DNA of 64,000 nucleotides from Impatiens glandulifera (GCF_907164915.1 NC_061862.1:61133068-61197067), one strand, 5' to 3'; positions 10,403 to 23,371 are shown, numbered from the stretch's first letter. Notes: a model not told the origin generated them from the letters alone. A program made the numbers and translations.

Positions 10403-13400
10403 TTAATTAGAATAACGGGGATTTATTGGTGTCACAATTTTCCATTCAAGCCTTGATGCCATATCTGTAGAGTAAAAGACTTGTTGTGTTTGGCTTGCCA
10501 TTATGAAAGGTTCATTTAATTGAGTCTGTAGAATCCTGTTGATATTTATACTAACATAACCATACTTATCAACTTTAATGCCCCGATCTTTGTGATAAAC
10601 ATCAAACCATTTGCATTTGAAAAGAATCACTCGTCTTCCACAAAAGAATATCACTTCTATGATTTCATTGATCACTCCATAGTAGTTAATAGTCTCGGTC
10701 CCATTATTACCAACAACCAAAACCCCGCTATTTTGGGTAGTCAAGCTCTCGTCATGTTTTTCAGTGTTAAACTTGTACCCATTTATTTTGCACGAGTTAT
10801 ATTTTTTTGCATACAATGTAGGCCCACGTCCTAAAATCTTAAGATTCGTTGTCCTATCGGATTGATCGGTTAGTTGCTCCACCTATATATTCATTAGAAA
10901 TTATTGTTAAACTAATTGTCATATACTAAAAAAGAAAATTGTTAAGGCGATTACTTACTCTTTCTTGGAAATATCTAACGTATTGTTTATCCCGAGCCTC
11001 ATTGGAAATATTTGGAGGGCGTGATTAAACGAAATCGCTGCGCAAATGACAGATTAAATTATTACTTAAAGCATAGCTCATAATGACATTAATGGACTTA
11101 CTTATAATATTCTTCAGTTTCGCAACAATTTTTTAAAATGTACCAATGAGCACGCTCACGATCACCCGGTTCATATGTGTAGGATGTGCCATTAGATAAG
11201 TCTTCCATAGTGATGAAAATGGAGAATGTTGTACTTGTATTTATGGATTCATCATTTGACTCTTGATCGTCCAAATATCGGGCACACATGCTCATACTCT
11301 CATTCAAAAGGTAACTCTCGCTGATTGAACTTTCTGGAAAGTTCCTGTTCCTAAGGTATTTCTTGAGTGTGCTCATATATTGTTCAACTAGATACATCCA
11401 TCGATACTGAACGGGCCCTCCAAGACAAGCTTCAAAAGCTAAATGAACTGGCAAATGCACCATTATATCAAAGAAAGAAGGTGGAAAGATCTTCTCCAAT
11501 TTGTAAAGTGTCAAGACAATGTCATCATGTAATGTTTCCAATTGCCCGCGTTGTAAACTTTTTTGGCAAAGCAACCGAAAGAACCTTGCTAAATTCACCA
11601 CGGCATCGTACACATCATCGGGAAGTAGGCCACGTGTAGCTAGTGGAAGGAGATATTGTAATAGAATGTGACAATCGTGACTCTTCAATCCTGATATTTT
11701 TTTCTCCTCCATGTTTACACACGCCCCAATATTTGAACAAAAACCGTCGGGCATTTTAATATCTTTCAAAAACTGACATAAACGTTTCTTATGTTCTGAG
11801 GACAATGCATATGGGGTCGGCAGACACCGAATAACACCATCAACTTCAACCGGATGTAACGAATGTTTTATGTTCATTATGATCAAATCTTTCCTTGCTT
11901 TAATTCCATCCTTGGTCTTTTCTTTGAAATTCATTAAAGTTCCCAACAAACTATCACATATATTCTTCTCAATATGCATTACATCCAAATTATGTCTCAA
12001 CATCAAAGATTTCCAGTAAGGCAATTGAAAGAATATACTGAATTTGTTCCAATTATCACCTCGGGATTCATGTATAACTTTCGTTTTCTTAGGCAGGTAC
12101 TTTGTCAAACAAATTACCTTTAGATCTCGCGCTTGCAATTGAATTTCGGAACCCGATAATAGTACAGGAGGATCTCTATGCTTCGTATGCCCGTCAAACG
12201 TATCGGTCTCTTTGCGCCATCGATGATTAGACGGGAGGAATCGTCGATGATTCATGTAACACTCCTTCTGGCAATTTGTTAACCTCAAAGACGCGGTGTT
12301 CTGATTACAAGACGGACATGCCAATTTACCCTTTGTACTCCATTCAGACAAATTTGCATAAGCCGGAAAATCATTAATAGTCCACATAAGAGCTGCCCGT
12401 AAATTAAAATATTGTTTTCTGCTTGCATCGTATGTCTTCACACCGGTATTCCACAATTTCGTCAACTCTTCAATAAGTGGCTCTAGAAATACGTCAATAC
12501 AATCACCAGGACTTTTTGGTCCTGGAATGAGCATTGAAAGAAGAAAATTGTTTTTATCCATACATGTGGTAGGAGAGACGTTGTAAGGGATTAGAATAAC
12601 TGGCCAAATGTTGTACGATGTTTTTCCGCTAGCAAAAGGTTGAAAACCATCACTAGCCAAACCAAGTCGCATATTTCGAGGTTCTGTTGAGAAATTTGGG
12701 TACAAGTTATCAAAGGTCTTCCATGTCATTGAATTAGCAGGATGCCTCAGCACATCATCTTCGGGATTGTTATCTTTATGCCAAGTCATGTGTGGAGCAG
12801 TTTTGGAACACATGTATAATCTTTGCAACCTCGGTTTTAATGGAAATAGCGCAGCGACTTGTTAGCTATATACTTACCATTCACCTTCGTTCGAATTGCA
12901 CCATTAGATTTATTGACATTCCACCTAGAAAGCCCACAAACTTTACATTGCTGCAAATCCTTATCCTCTTTACGAAAAAGCATGCAATCATTCTTACACG
13001 CGTCAATTGTTTCGTACGATAGGCCCATGTCTTTAATGAATTTCTTGCACTCATAATACGAATTCGGTAGTTGATTATGAATTGGCAGTATTTCCTCCTT
13101 CAATAAACTCAACAATAAATCAAATGACGTGTTTGTCCACTGACCTACATTCTTGATGTGAAGAAGTTTAAGAAGAGTTGAGGCTTTGGAAATGCGAGAA
13201 CCTTCATACAAAGGTAGTTTCGAATCGTCCAACAATTTGTAAAACGTATTAGCATCATCAACGGGAGGCTCATTTTCACTCGACCGTTCATTATCAATGT
13301 TGACATTAGGGTACAAATCACCAATAATATCTTCCATTAGATGATCCTCAACAATAATATTTTCCATTAGATGATCCTCACAAACTTCAACAGGTTCGTC

Positions 13401-13757
13401 TTCCATGATATTAGTCTCGTTATTTGGTGGTTCATTGATCGGTTCGTCTTCAATTTCATCATCTGATTCATCTTCCTCCACATTCTCGGTAACAGCATTT
13501 ACAAGTTGACGTCCAATTGATCTCTTTTCACCGTGAAAATACCAAAAACCATAATTTTGTCTTATGCCGTACACAATTAGATGGGATCTAACCACACTCT
13601 TATTCTCATATACTCGATTTGCACACCTTACACAAGGACATGCAATCGATGATCTACCCGTAGACCTTTCAGCAAATTCTATGAATTTGTCAACCCCCTC
13701 ACTATATTTAGGATCGGTACGAAGTATAGTCATCCATGTTTTGTCTGGGATTTCCAT
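10403..13757 (-). pseudogene. TNP2-type transposase of element A, one frameshift
   Basis: DNA-cutting enzyme of En/Spm elements. Exons: 13757-11102, 11037-10959 and 10882-10403, with GT-AG borders. Domain order: transposase-associated N-terminal domain (first about 75 aa, MEIPDKTWMTILRTDPKYS, with a CPCVRCAN cysteine motif); the TNP2/Transposase_21 core, with its signature HNLDVMHIEKNICDSLLG near 12010-11945; a DUF4218-like segment with PVHLAFEACLGGPVQYRWMY near 11440-11385; and a DUF4216-like domain in the last exon (KYNSCKINGYKFNTEKHDES). Relative to element B one base is missing near 12843, which puts a stop at 12837 and splits the first exon into 306- and 576-codon frames. Otherwise it is open for more than 2.6 kb, so inactivation looks recent. 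Confidence 0.85.
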
Positions 13758-13769
13758 CTAACCTAACAT

Positions 13770-14220
13770 ACAAATTAATAATCCAACAATCTAACATCAA
13801 TAACCTAACATACAAATCATTTATTAATCTAATAATCCTATAATCTAACTTAATCAAATAAACCAACAATCCATCAATAATCTAACATACAAATAATCTA
13901 ACTTAATCTATCAATCCAATAATAATCTAACATACAAATAATCTAACTTAATCTATCAATCCATCGTTAATATAACATATATACAAATTATCCACTAACC
14001 TAACATACAATTATCCACTAACCTAACATACAAATAATCTAACTTAATCTATCAATCCATCGATAATCTAACATATATACAAATTATTCACTAACCTAAC
14101 ATACAAATTATCCACTAACCTAACATACAAATTATCCACTAACCTAACATACAAATTATCCACTAACCTAACCTACAAATTATCCACTAACCTAACATCA
14201 ATAATCTACTTATAACAATC
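13770..14220 (-). repeat. Short-period repeat in the 5' leader of element A
   Basis: Irregular repeats of CTAACATACAAATTATCCA (about 23-24 bp). At 13990-14190 they become a clean run of several units. The mirror region in element B (16470-16815) has the complementary TTAGGTTAGATTATTGGATT type repeat but fewer regular units, so the array has changed since the copies separated. Confidence 0.75.
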
Positions 14221-14299
14221 TAACATTGATTGTAAATAAGAACTAACCTGGATTTTGAAGTGCAAACTACAATTCGCGGCAGCAAAGACAATGGAAAAT

Positions 14300-15760
14300 T
14301 GAAACTCCGATAGAATTGAAATGGATGCAACCTAATTCAACAGTTCAAACGCAAAAGTGATAATGAAAACCTGATTCAACAGTTCAACATATAAGAAGTA
14401 ACATGATTGAATACCTGATTATACCGTTCAAACGACAGTGAAGAACGAATTCAACAATTCAAACGTGGAAATTCAAAATTATCTGCCAAATAGAGAAATA
14501 GAAATCGAATCAACTAACCTGGATTTATGAAAGACATTCAAAAATAAACAAATTCTGCAAAATGATTTTAGTTAAAGAAAAGCCAACAACTGTCACTTTT
14601 TTCTTGAATCTATGTCCTTTATGAGAATATCATACTTTAATTACTTGACCTAATTAAGGGGAAAAAACCCATAAATAGAGTGAAATAACAGAAGAAAGGG
14701 AAATGTCATTTCTATTCAAAGCTCACAGAGCAAATGTTCATCGCCAAAATCAAATAAACACCACAAAAGCTGAGTAAACAATAACAGTTAAAGAAGGCAC
14801 CAACAGATATGTAAATGATATTACCATTGCATATTAGTACCATTTTACAAGATAAGAGAAAACGTAAATCAATCAACTATCATTATTTGAGAACTTGATA
14901 TCCATCAGAACATAAAAAAGCAGAAAACAGTAAAGATCAATCAACCCAGTCCAAATGCAAAAAACCCAGTATAATCAATAGAATCAGATACGAACTAATT
15001 ACTAACTAACTAACCCTATATATCAAACCCATATAGAAATCCTACATCTATTCAAGAAGATTATTACACAATCAGTTGTTTAAGTGGAAAAAGAAGAACA
15101 ACACTTACCAAAGGCACTGAGGAGCAGTTCACTATCTCCACTTCCCAATGAAGAAATCCAAGATCAGTCAATGTCAAAATTACCACCCTGATCAAAGATT
15201 TTAAGAAATCAAATAATTTTAAATTTCAAAAAGAGAATCTCAATAATAATCAAAGATTTGGAATGAATTCCTTAATCAGAATCAGAATCCAAAAAACCTA
15301 TATATAGGTTATACACAACAAACCTATATCAGAATCAGAATCCAAACCCTAAATTTTAAAGTAAATTTGATTCTGATTAAGTAAATCTATTGATAAAGTA
15401 AATATATACGTTTCCTATATATATATACGTTAAACCCTAAACAGTTGATAAAGTAAATCTATTTCTTCTTTGAATAGATATAGGATTTAGAAATTCATCA
15501 ATGAATAGATGTAGGATACACTTACAGTCGGATCAAAGCAAGTGGTCGCTGAGACAGAACGGCGGTTGGAAGAATATAGAATCGATGATCGGCGGATATT
15601 GGCGGCGGTTCGATGATCGATGAAGGAAGAATAGGGGAAGAAAACTTACCTGGCGGCGACTTCAACAGACGGCGGCGCTGATCGGGAAGAAGAGGAGCGA
15701 AAGCGCGGAGGAAGAAAAGAAAAGAAAGAAAAGAAAGAGTTTGCGTGTTAATTAAAGACT
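14300..15760 (-). other. 5' non-coding region of element A, absent from element B
   Basis: Lies between the CACTA 5' subterminal array and the transposase start. No domain-bearing ORF. GC-rich patch at 15580-15720 (GGCGGCGACTTC type) followed by purine-rich AAGAAAAGAAAGAA, probably leader or promoter sequence of the transposase transcript. Element B begins exactly at the base matching 14290, so this 2.1 kb exists once and is the spacer of the inverted pair. Confidence 0.6.
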
Positions 15761-15764
15761 ATCT

Positions 15765-16390
15765 GTAACGGTTTTCGGAAACCGTTACAGATAGTCAACC
15801 ATCTTTTCGTCTTCCTTTCCAATATCTGTAACGGTTATTGAGACACCGTTACAGATACCTGATCCAAAAACGTTATATTTAAGTATTATCAGTAACGGTT
15901 ATGGTGAAAACCGTTACAGATATTGGAATGAGAATGAAGTGACGGCTCGCTTATCTGTAACGGTTATTGAGGAAACCGTTACAAATAACACATTTGTAAC
16001 AGTTTGATCCAGAACCGTTACTAATATGCAATAATATTCACGTTATTATTAATGCATATCTGTAACGATTTTTCAATATGCCGTTACTAATATAGTGTCT
16101 GTAACGGTTATTGACAAAACCGTTACAGATATGCAATAATAATAACGTTATGATTGAAGGCATATCTGTAACGGTTTTGTCAATAACCGTTACAGACACT
16201 ATATTAGTAACGGCATATTGAAAAACCGTTACAGATATGCATTAATAATAACGTTAAATTAAGTAATATTTGTAACGGTTTACATTGCCGTTACTAATGT
16301 CCTAATAACAGTAATGGTTTTTCATAGCCGTTACTGATAAAATATATTAGTAAGGGCGTTCGAGCGCCGTTACTAGAAGTCGTTACAGAA
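15765..16390 (-). repeat. 5' subterminal repeat array of element A
   Basis: About twenty copies of CTGTAACGGTT / AACCGTTACAG in both orientations. A long inverted repeat has one arm at about 16050-16135 and the other at about 16160-16255, each holding ATATCTGTAACG, TCAATATGCCGTTACTAATA and CTGTAACGGTTATTGAC in mirror order. The array stops about 20 bp before the CACTA terminus at 16409. Confidence 0.87.
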
Positions 16391-16816
16391 GACATAATTT
16401 CTACTAGTGTGTCTTTGCTGCCGTGGATTGTAGTTTGTCCTTTAAAATCCAGGTTAGTTCTTATTTACAATTAATGTTAGATTGTTAGATTAGTAGATTA
16501 TGGATGTTAGGTTAGTGAATAATTTGTATGTTAGGTTAGATAATATTGAATGCTAAGTTATATTAAGTTAGATTATTTGAATGTTAGATTATTGGATTGG
16601 TAGATTAAGTTAGATTATTTGTATGTTAGATTATTGATGGATTAATGTTGGTTTATTTGATTAAGTTAGATTATAGGATTGTTAGATTAATAGATGATTT
16701 GTATGTTTAATTATTGATGTTAGGTTATTGGATTATTATTTTGTATGTTAGGTTAGATTAGATTATTGGATTATTGATGTTAGGTTATTGGATTATTAAT
16801 TTGTATGTTAGGTTAG

Positions 16817-19800
16817 ATGGAAGTCCCTGACAAAACATGGATGACTATAGTTCGTACCGATCCAAAATATATTAAGGGGGTTGACAAATTCATAAAATTT
16901 GCTGAAAGGTCTACGGGTAGATCATCGATTGCATGTCCTTGTGTAAGGTGTGCAAATCGAGTATATGAGAATAAGATTGTGGTTAGATCCCATCTGATTG
17001 TATTCAGATTAAGACAAAACTATGATTTTTGGTATTTTCACGATAAAAAGAGAATTGAACGTCTGAATGTTAATGTTGTTAGTGAGAATGTGGATGAGGA
17101 TGAGTTTGAAGACAAACCGATCACTAAATATAAAGAGTAATATCATGGAAGATGAACATGTTGACGTTTGTGAGGATCATCTAATGGAAGATATTATTGT
17201 TGATTTGTACCCTAATGTCAACAATGATAATGAACATCCGAGTGAAAATGAGCATCCCGTTGATGATGCTAAGACGTTTTACAAATTGTTGGATGATTCG
17301 AAGCTCCCTTTGTATGAAAGTTCTCGCATTTCCAAAGCCTCATCTCTTCTTAAACTTCTTCACATAAAAAATGTAGGTCAATGGACAAACACGTCATTTG
17401 ATTTGTTGTTGAGTTTATTGAAGGATGAAATACTATCAGTTCATAATTAGCTACCAAATTCGTATTATGAGTGCAAGAAATTCATTATAGACATGGGTCT
17501 ATCGTACGAAAAAATTGACGCGTGTAAGAATGATTGCATGCTTTTTCGTAAAGAGGATAAGGATTTGCAGCAATGTAAAGTTTATGGGCTTTCTAGATGG
17601 AATATCAATAAATCTAGTGGTGCAATTCGAACGGAGGTGAATGATAAGTATATACCCAATAAAGTGCTATGGTATTTTCTATTAAAACCGAGGTTGCAAA
17701 GATTATACATGTGTTCCAAAACTGCTCCACGCATGACTTGGCATAAAGATAACAATCTCGAAGATGATGTGTTGAGGTATCCTACTAATTCAATGACATA
17801 AAAGATCTTTGATAACTTGTACCCAAATTTCTCAGTAGAACCTCAAAATGTGCGACTTTGTTTGGCAAGTAATGGTTTTCAACCCTTTGCTAGCGGAAAA
17901 ACATCATACAACATTTGGCTAGTTATTCTCATCCCTTACAACGTCACTCCCACCACATGTATGGACAAAAGCAATTTTCTTCTATCAATGCTAATTCCAT
18001 GACCAAAAAGTCCCGGAGATTGCATTGACGTATTTCTTGAGCCACTTATTGAAGAGTTGACGGAATTGTGGAAGACCGGTGTGAAGACATACGATGCAAA
18101 CAAAAAATAATATTTTAAGTTGCGGGCAGCTCTTATGTGGACTATTAATGATTTCCCGACATATGCAAATTTGTCTAGATGGAGTACAAAGGGGAAATTG
18201 GTATGTCCGTCTTGTAATCAGAACATTGCATCATTGAGGTTAACAAATTGCCAGAAAGAGTGTTACATGAATTATCGATGATTCCTCCCGCTTAATCATC
18301 AATGGCACAAAGAGACTGATACGTTTGACGGGTGTACTGAGCATAGAGGTCCTCATGTTCTACTATCAGGTTCCGAAATTCAATTGCAGGCACGAGATCT
18401 AAAGGAAATTTGTTTGATAAAGTACATGCCCAATAAAACGAAAGTTATTCATGAATCCTGGGATGATAACTAGAACAAATTCAGTATATTCTTTCAATTG
18501 TCTTACTGGAAATCTTTGATGTTGAGACATAACTTGGATGTAATGCATATTGAGAAGAATATATATGATAGTTTGTTGGGAACTTTAATGAATTTCAAAT
18601 AAAAGTCCAATGATGGAATTAAAGCGAGGAAAGATTTGGTCATAATGAACATAAAACATTCCTTACATCCGGTTGAAGTTGATGGTGTTCTTCGGTGTCC
18701 GGCAGGCCCCTATGCATTGTCATCAGAACACAAGAAACGTTTATTCCAGTTTCTGAAAAATATTAAAATGTCAGACGGTTTTTGTTCAAATATTGGTGCG
18801 TGTGTAAACATGGAGGAGAAAAAAATTTAAGGATTGAAGAGTCACGATTGTCATATTTTATTACAATATCTCATTCCACTATCTACACGTGGCCTACTGC
18901 TCGATGATGTATACGATGTTGTGGTGAATTTATCAAGGTTCTTTCGGTTGCTTTGCCAAAAAAGTTTACAACACGGGTAATTGGAAACACTACATGACGA
19001 CATTGTCTTGACACTTTGCAAATTGGAGAAGATCTTTTCACCTTCTTTTTTTGATATAATGGTGCACTTACCAGTTCATTTAGCTTTTGAAGCTTGTCTT
19101 GGAGGACCCGTTCAGTATCAATGGATGTATCCAGTTGAACAATATATGACCACACTAAAGAAATACCTTAGGAACAGGAACTTTCTAGAAGGTTCAATCA
19201 GCGAGAGCTACCTTGTGAATGAGAGTATGAGCATGTGTGCCCGATATTTGGACGATCAAGAGTCAGTGTGCTCATTAGTACAACATTCAATACATACAAG
19301 ATGCATCAATACATACAAGTCAGAAGATGCATCAATACATACAAGTACAACATTCTCCATATGCATTGCTATGGAAGACTTATCTAATGGCACAGCCTAC
19401 ACATACCAACCGGGTGATCGTGAGTGTGCTCATTAGTACATCTTAAAAAATTGTCGCGAAGCTGAAGAATATTATAAGTAAGTCCATCAATTTCATATGA
19501 GGTATGATTTAAGTAATAATTTAATCTATCATTTGCGCAGCAATTTTGTTCAATCATGCCCACCTAATATTTCCAATGAAGCTCGGGATAAACAATACGT
19601 TAGATATTTCCAAGAAAGAGTAAGTAATCGTCTCAACAATTTCTTTTTAGTAGATGACAATTAGTTTAATAACAATTTCTAATTAATAGGTGGAGCAATT
19701 AACCGATCAATCTGATATAATAGTGTATCTTAAGATTTTAGGAGGTGGGCCTACAATGTATACAAAGAAATATAACTCGTGCAAAATAAATGGGTACAAG

Positions 19801-20155
19801 TTTAACACTGAGAAACATGACGAGAGCTTGACCACCCAAAATAGCGGGGTTTTGGTTGTTGGTAATAATGGGGTGAGACTATTAACTAATATGGAGTGAT
19901 CAATAAAATCATAGAAGTGATATTCTTTTGTGGAAGACGAGTAGTTCTCTTCAAATGCAAATGGTTTGATGTTCATCACAAAGATCGGGGCATTAAAGTT
20001 GATAAGTATGGTTATGTTAGTATAAATATCAACATGACTCTACAGACTCAATTAAATGAATCATTCATAATGGCAAGCCAAGCACAACAAGTCTTTTACT
20101 CTACAGATATGGCATCAAGGCTTGGATGGAAAATTGTGATACCAATAAATCCCTA
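16817..20155 (+). pseudogene. TNP2-type transposase pseudogene of element B
   Basis: Matches the element A transposase domain by domain. The transposase-associated domain begins at 16817 (MEVPDKTWMTIVRTDPKYI). The core covers about 17700-18850, the DUF4218-like part about 18980-19440 and the DUF4216-like exon about 19690-20155. In-frame stops or shifts are seen around 17120, 17448, 17799, 18000, 18110, 18280, 18600, 18828, 18978 and 19896. At 19282-19346 a short repeat of AATACATACAAG-type units is inserted, absent from A. The splice-like borders around 19480 and 19540 are conserved, showing descent from the same intron-bearing gene. Confidence 0.88.
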
Positions 20156-20233
20156 ATTAAGGTTGAACTATTTCTATTAAGAGTTACTTGTATATTTTTC
20201 TTATAAACATTAAATTCTATATTTGCAGCTATC

Positions 20234-22151
20234 ATGGCACCTAAAAGAGTAATAGGTAAGGGTTTTACCAGCGCGCTAACAGACCTTATACAAAGGACCG
20301 GGGAGCATTCAGAAGACCCTTTGGCACTACTTAACTCTATTGAGGACCTTGATTTGGGAGGTATAATAGGTAGTGATGATGATGACATGAACGTTGATAG
20401 TGTACCAAACACTAACCTCGATGTTGATGATGATGAGACACAACCCCCGTCTGAGGAGCAAGATGGAGGTATCGGTGTTTGATTACGTATTTTGTTATGA
20501 TCCTATATAATTTTGTGTTTAATTTTAGAATTTATTTCGAGGAAGAGACGGGGTAAGAACAAAAATACAGTAGTTGGTAGATTGCAAGCGGGACAGAAGA
20601 TGACTCTTATGTTCAACCCGATAGATGGTAAGCCAATGTGCGAGAATAGGACAGCTCGGTCGAGGCATATTGGGAGTGTCATTCGAGACTCCAATGCACT
20701 ACCTCACAAGACTTTGCGTTGGTCGGACCTGAGCTCCACATATCTAGATCACATATGGATGGATATCACGGTAAGTTATTAGTTTTGATGTATTAATCAC
20801 AATCCATAATTGTATTTTTAATGTTGACTTTTCAGGATCCTTTCGAGGCTCTTGGGAAGGACATTAACATCTATCGTTGCCAAGGTCTACATCAAGCTAA
20901 CAAATTATGGGATAGATGGAGATGTCAATGGAACACCTTATACGTTAAAGCTCGTGAAGGTGACGAGGCAGTGATTAGGGCAAATCCCCCTCCGGAGATC
21001 ACCCTAAGTGATTGTCATTATCTTCTTGATCGTCGTTTTCTCACTCTAGAGTTCAAGGTAAGTTAATTTTTTTAAAGAGCTCTTACATTAATCATTCATT
21101 AAACACAAATATTTTCTTATTTGTAGAAAACAAGTAATGTCAATGCGCTTAATAGGTCGCGTGTTGTGTACAAGAATCATGCGGGCAGCATCTCATTTTC
21201 ACAAATCAAGAGGCAAATGGTTCGTTTTATCATTAAATACAAAGTTTATAATGTTATTACGTTTTTATCAATTATTAAATTTGTATAGGAGAAGACTATC
21301 GGTATCTCGCCTAATTTTGTTGACTTATTTCTCCACACTCATACAAAAAAAACAACTCTACAAGATCCAAATCCGGAGGTCCCCCTATTATTCAAGAAAA
21401 AGTGGTAAGTCGTGTTTATTAGTTTCATTTATTTTATGTTAGGTTGGATTATTGAGTGTTAGGTTAGATTATATTATAATTTGGTTTATTGAATGTTAGG
21501 TTGGATTATTTGGTTTATTGAATGTTAGGTTAGATTATTGAATTGTTGGATTATTGAATTGTATGTTGATTAGGTTATGATAGTTTATTTAATTATATGT
21601 TAAATTATTTGGTGTATGTAATCAAATGTAATTTGTGTTTGTAGACTGCATTGCGAACTGCTATAGAAGAAGATCCGAGTAGGAATGATCTATAGTTGGC
21701 TGAGTACGCGTTCGGGTCTCAGGGACATGGGCGAGTCGTGGGTATGGGCTCAAGTGTCACACCTACATCTTTTAGAGCAAATGCCCGTGGGGGTTCTAGC
21801 ACTCCGCACAGTGACACACAACAGATCCGTGAGGAAAACCGAGTTTTACTTGAGGAGATACAAAGAATGTGAGAGGAGCGTGAAGCTGAGAAACTTTAGT
21901 CATAGAGAGAGCGTGAAGAAGCATTATTGGAGCGTGAAATGGAGCGTGAAGAAGCACAAAGGCAGCGTCAAATGAAGCGTGAAGTAGCACAAAGGGAGAG
22001 ACAACAATCAATACAAGAGCGTGAACAAATACAGAATGAGATGATTGAGATGAGGGAGCAGATGACCTTCATATTATCCTTGATTTCCGTTAACTCTCGC
22101 CCTCCACGTCCCCCTGCCCCTCCCACTAGAGATGATGCTCCTCTCACTTAA
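20234..22151 (+). pseudogene. TNPA-like second-gene pseudogene of element B
   Basis: Exons corresponding to those of element A are recognisable: the acidic first exon from ATG 20234; the CENRTARSRHIGSVIRDSNA exon near 20600-20770; the KLWDRWRCQWNTLYVKAREG exon near 20840-21055; the NRSRVVYKNHAGS exon in a shifted frame near 21150; and the coiled-coil exon to 22151. Stops break the last exon near 21694 and 21898. A translated product would be truncated. Confidence 0.82.
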
Positions 22152-22427
22152 ATTCTGGTTAGTTTAAAGTTTATGTGGTTTTGAAGTCTAGTTAGTTAAT
22201 GGTTTATGTGCTTTTTGAAGTAGGTTAATTTATGGTTTTTGTGGATTGATGAATTATAGATTTATGATTGTAGTTTGTGGATGATTGTTGTTTTGGATTG
22301 ATGATTGTGATTTTTTGAATGTATTAATGGTTTTGCAAAATGGATAATTATTATTATTGTTTATATAGGTAAAATATGAAATATTCAAAAAAATAAATAA
22401 ATAAAAATGATTATGTTATTTAGTAAC

Positions 22428-22845
22428 GGTTTTATACATTCAAAAATCGTTACCAATATAAATTTATCTGTAACGGTTTAACAAATAAGAAAATCGTTAC
22501 TAAAACTCTCCCAACAACAGCAACGTCTTTCAAAACCGTTATTGAAACTCGTCCAACAACAGTAATGGCTTTCGAAAATCATTACTGAAACCCGCCCAAC
22601 AACAGTAACGGTTTTATACATAAGAAAATCGTTACTAACGTAACTTTATCTGTAACGGTTAAACCTCGGCTAAAACAGTTACTGTTGTTAGGCGAGTTTC
22701 AGTAACGGTTTTCGAAAGCCGTTACTGATACCATAGAAGTATCAGTAACACTCATTTTTGTAACGAATGGTAACAGTTTTATTCGTCGTTACATAAAGTT
22801 ATCAGTAACGGCTTCTGAGGCTTTCAGTAACGGTTTTCGCCTTTA
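22428..22845 (+). repeat. 3' subterminal repeat array of element B
   Basis: Repeated AGTAACGGTTTT and AAACCGTTAC motifs in both orientations just inside the 22869 terminus, equivalent to 7985-8310 of element A but with different motif order and more substitutions (for example CAACGTCTTTC and AATCATTACTG). Confidence 0.82.
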
Positions 22846-23371
22846 CTGATACCCCTTTTTCAACTAGTGAAATATTGGACTGTGGAGAGTAATAAAATAA
22901 CAAAGCCTTCAAATATAGATGGAAGTATGGATGCCAACAAGTACTTTACATGTTGGGAGTAGAGTACTCGTTCCCGAATTCGGTTTATATTTTACTATTC
23001 GATTTTGATCCCAACCCCAACGAGTATCTATATTTATATATATATATATCCTCAATACGATGGATACCCGATCCCCAATTGGTACTTCATTACCAGATTA
23101 AATATTTATAAGATTGTAGATGTCGAAAAAAAATATAATTTTATTAAATTATAAATATTAACTTTAAAATTATAACTATAATATCAAAATATTAAAAAAA
23201 ATTAATAAAATATTGGTTACATACATACTTATATTGTAGATGAGGAAGAAGATAATAATTTTATCATTACTAGAGTTAAAAAAAATTTAAATAGTAAATG
23301 TTGTAAGATGAAGGATGAAAAAAGAGAAATAACATTTTGATATAGAAAAAAAGTTGAAGATAGAGAATAAA

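Larger units (their letters stand above)
7946..16409 (-). mobile_element. CACTA (En/Spm) DNA transposon, element A
   Basis: On the minus strand the 5' terminus reads CACTAGTAGAAATTATGTC, ending at 16409. The other end is degraded near 7946-7965, where CACTT replaces CACTA. Both ends carry subterminal arrays of GTAACGGTTTT-type motifs (7985-8310 and 15765-16390), expected binding sites for a TNPA-type protein. Inside are a TNP2-type transposase gene (13757-10403) and a coiled-coil second gene (10328-8583), the classic two-gene layout. The element is about 8.4 kb and, apart from one frameshift in the transposase, appears open. Confidence 0.88.
16410..22869 (+). mobile_element. CACTA transposon, element B, 5'-truncated and decayed
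   Basis: Collinear with element A in opposite orientation from TGTCTTTGCTGCCG at 16410 (A base 14290) to a 3' terminus at 22869, where the reverse strand reads CACTAGTTGAAAAAGGGG. Both genes of the element are present but carry many stops and frameshifts. The 3' subterminal array (22428-22845) remains. The 5' terminus and the 5' subterminal array are missing. The left junction directly abuts the CACTA terminus of element A. Confidence 0.86.

Noticed and set aside
11367..11639. Plus-strand ORF of 90 codons inside element A
   Set aside because: It is the antisense of the conserved transposase DUF4218-like region; the same antisense frame appears at 18883-19155 in element B for the same reason.
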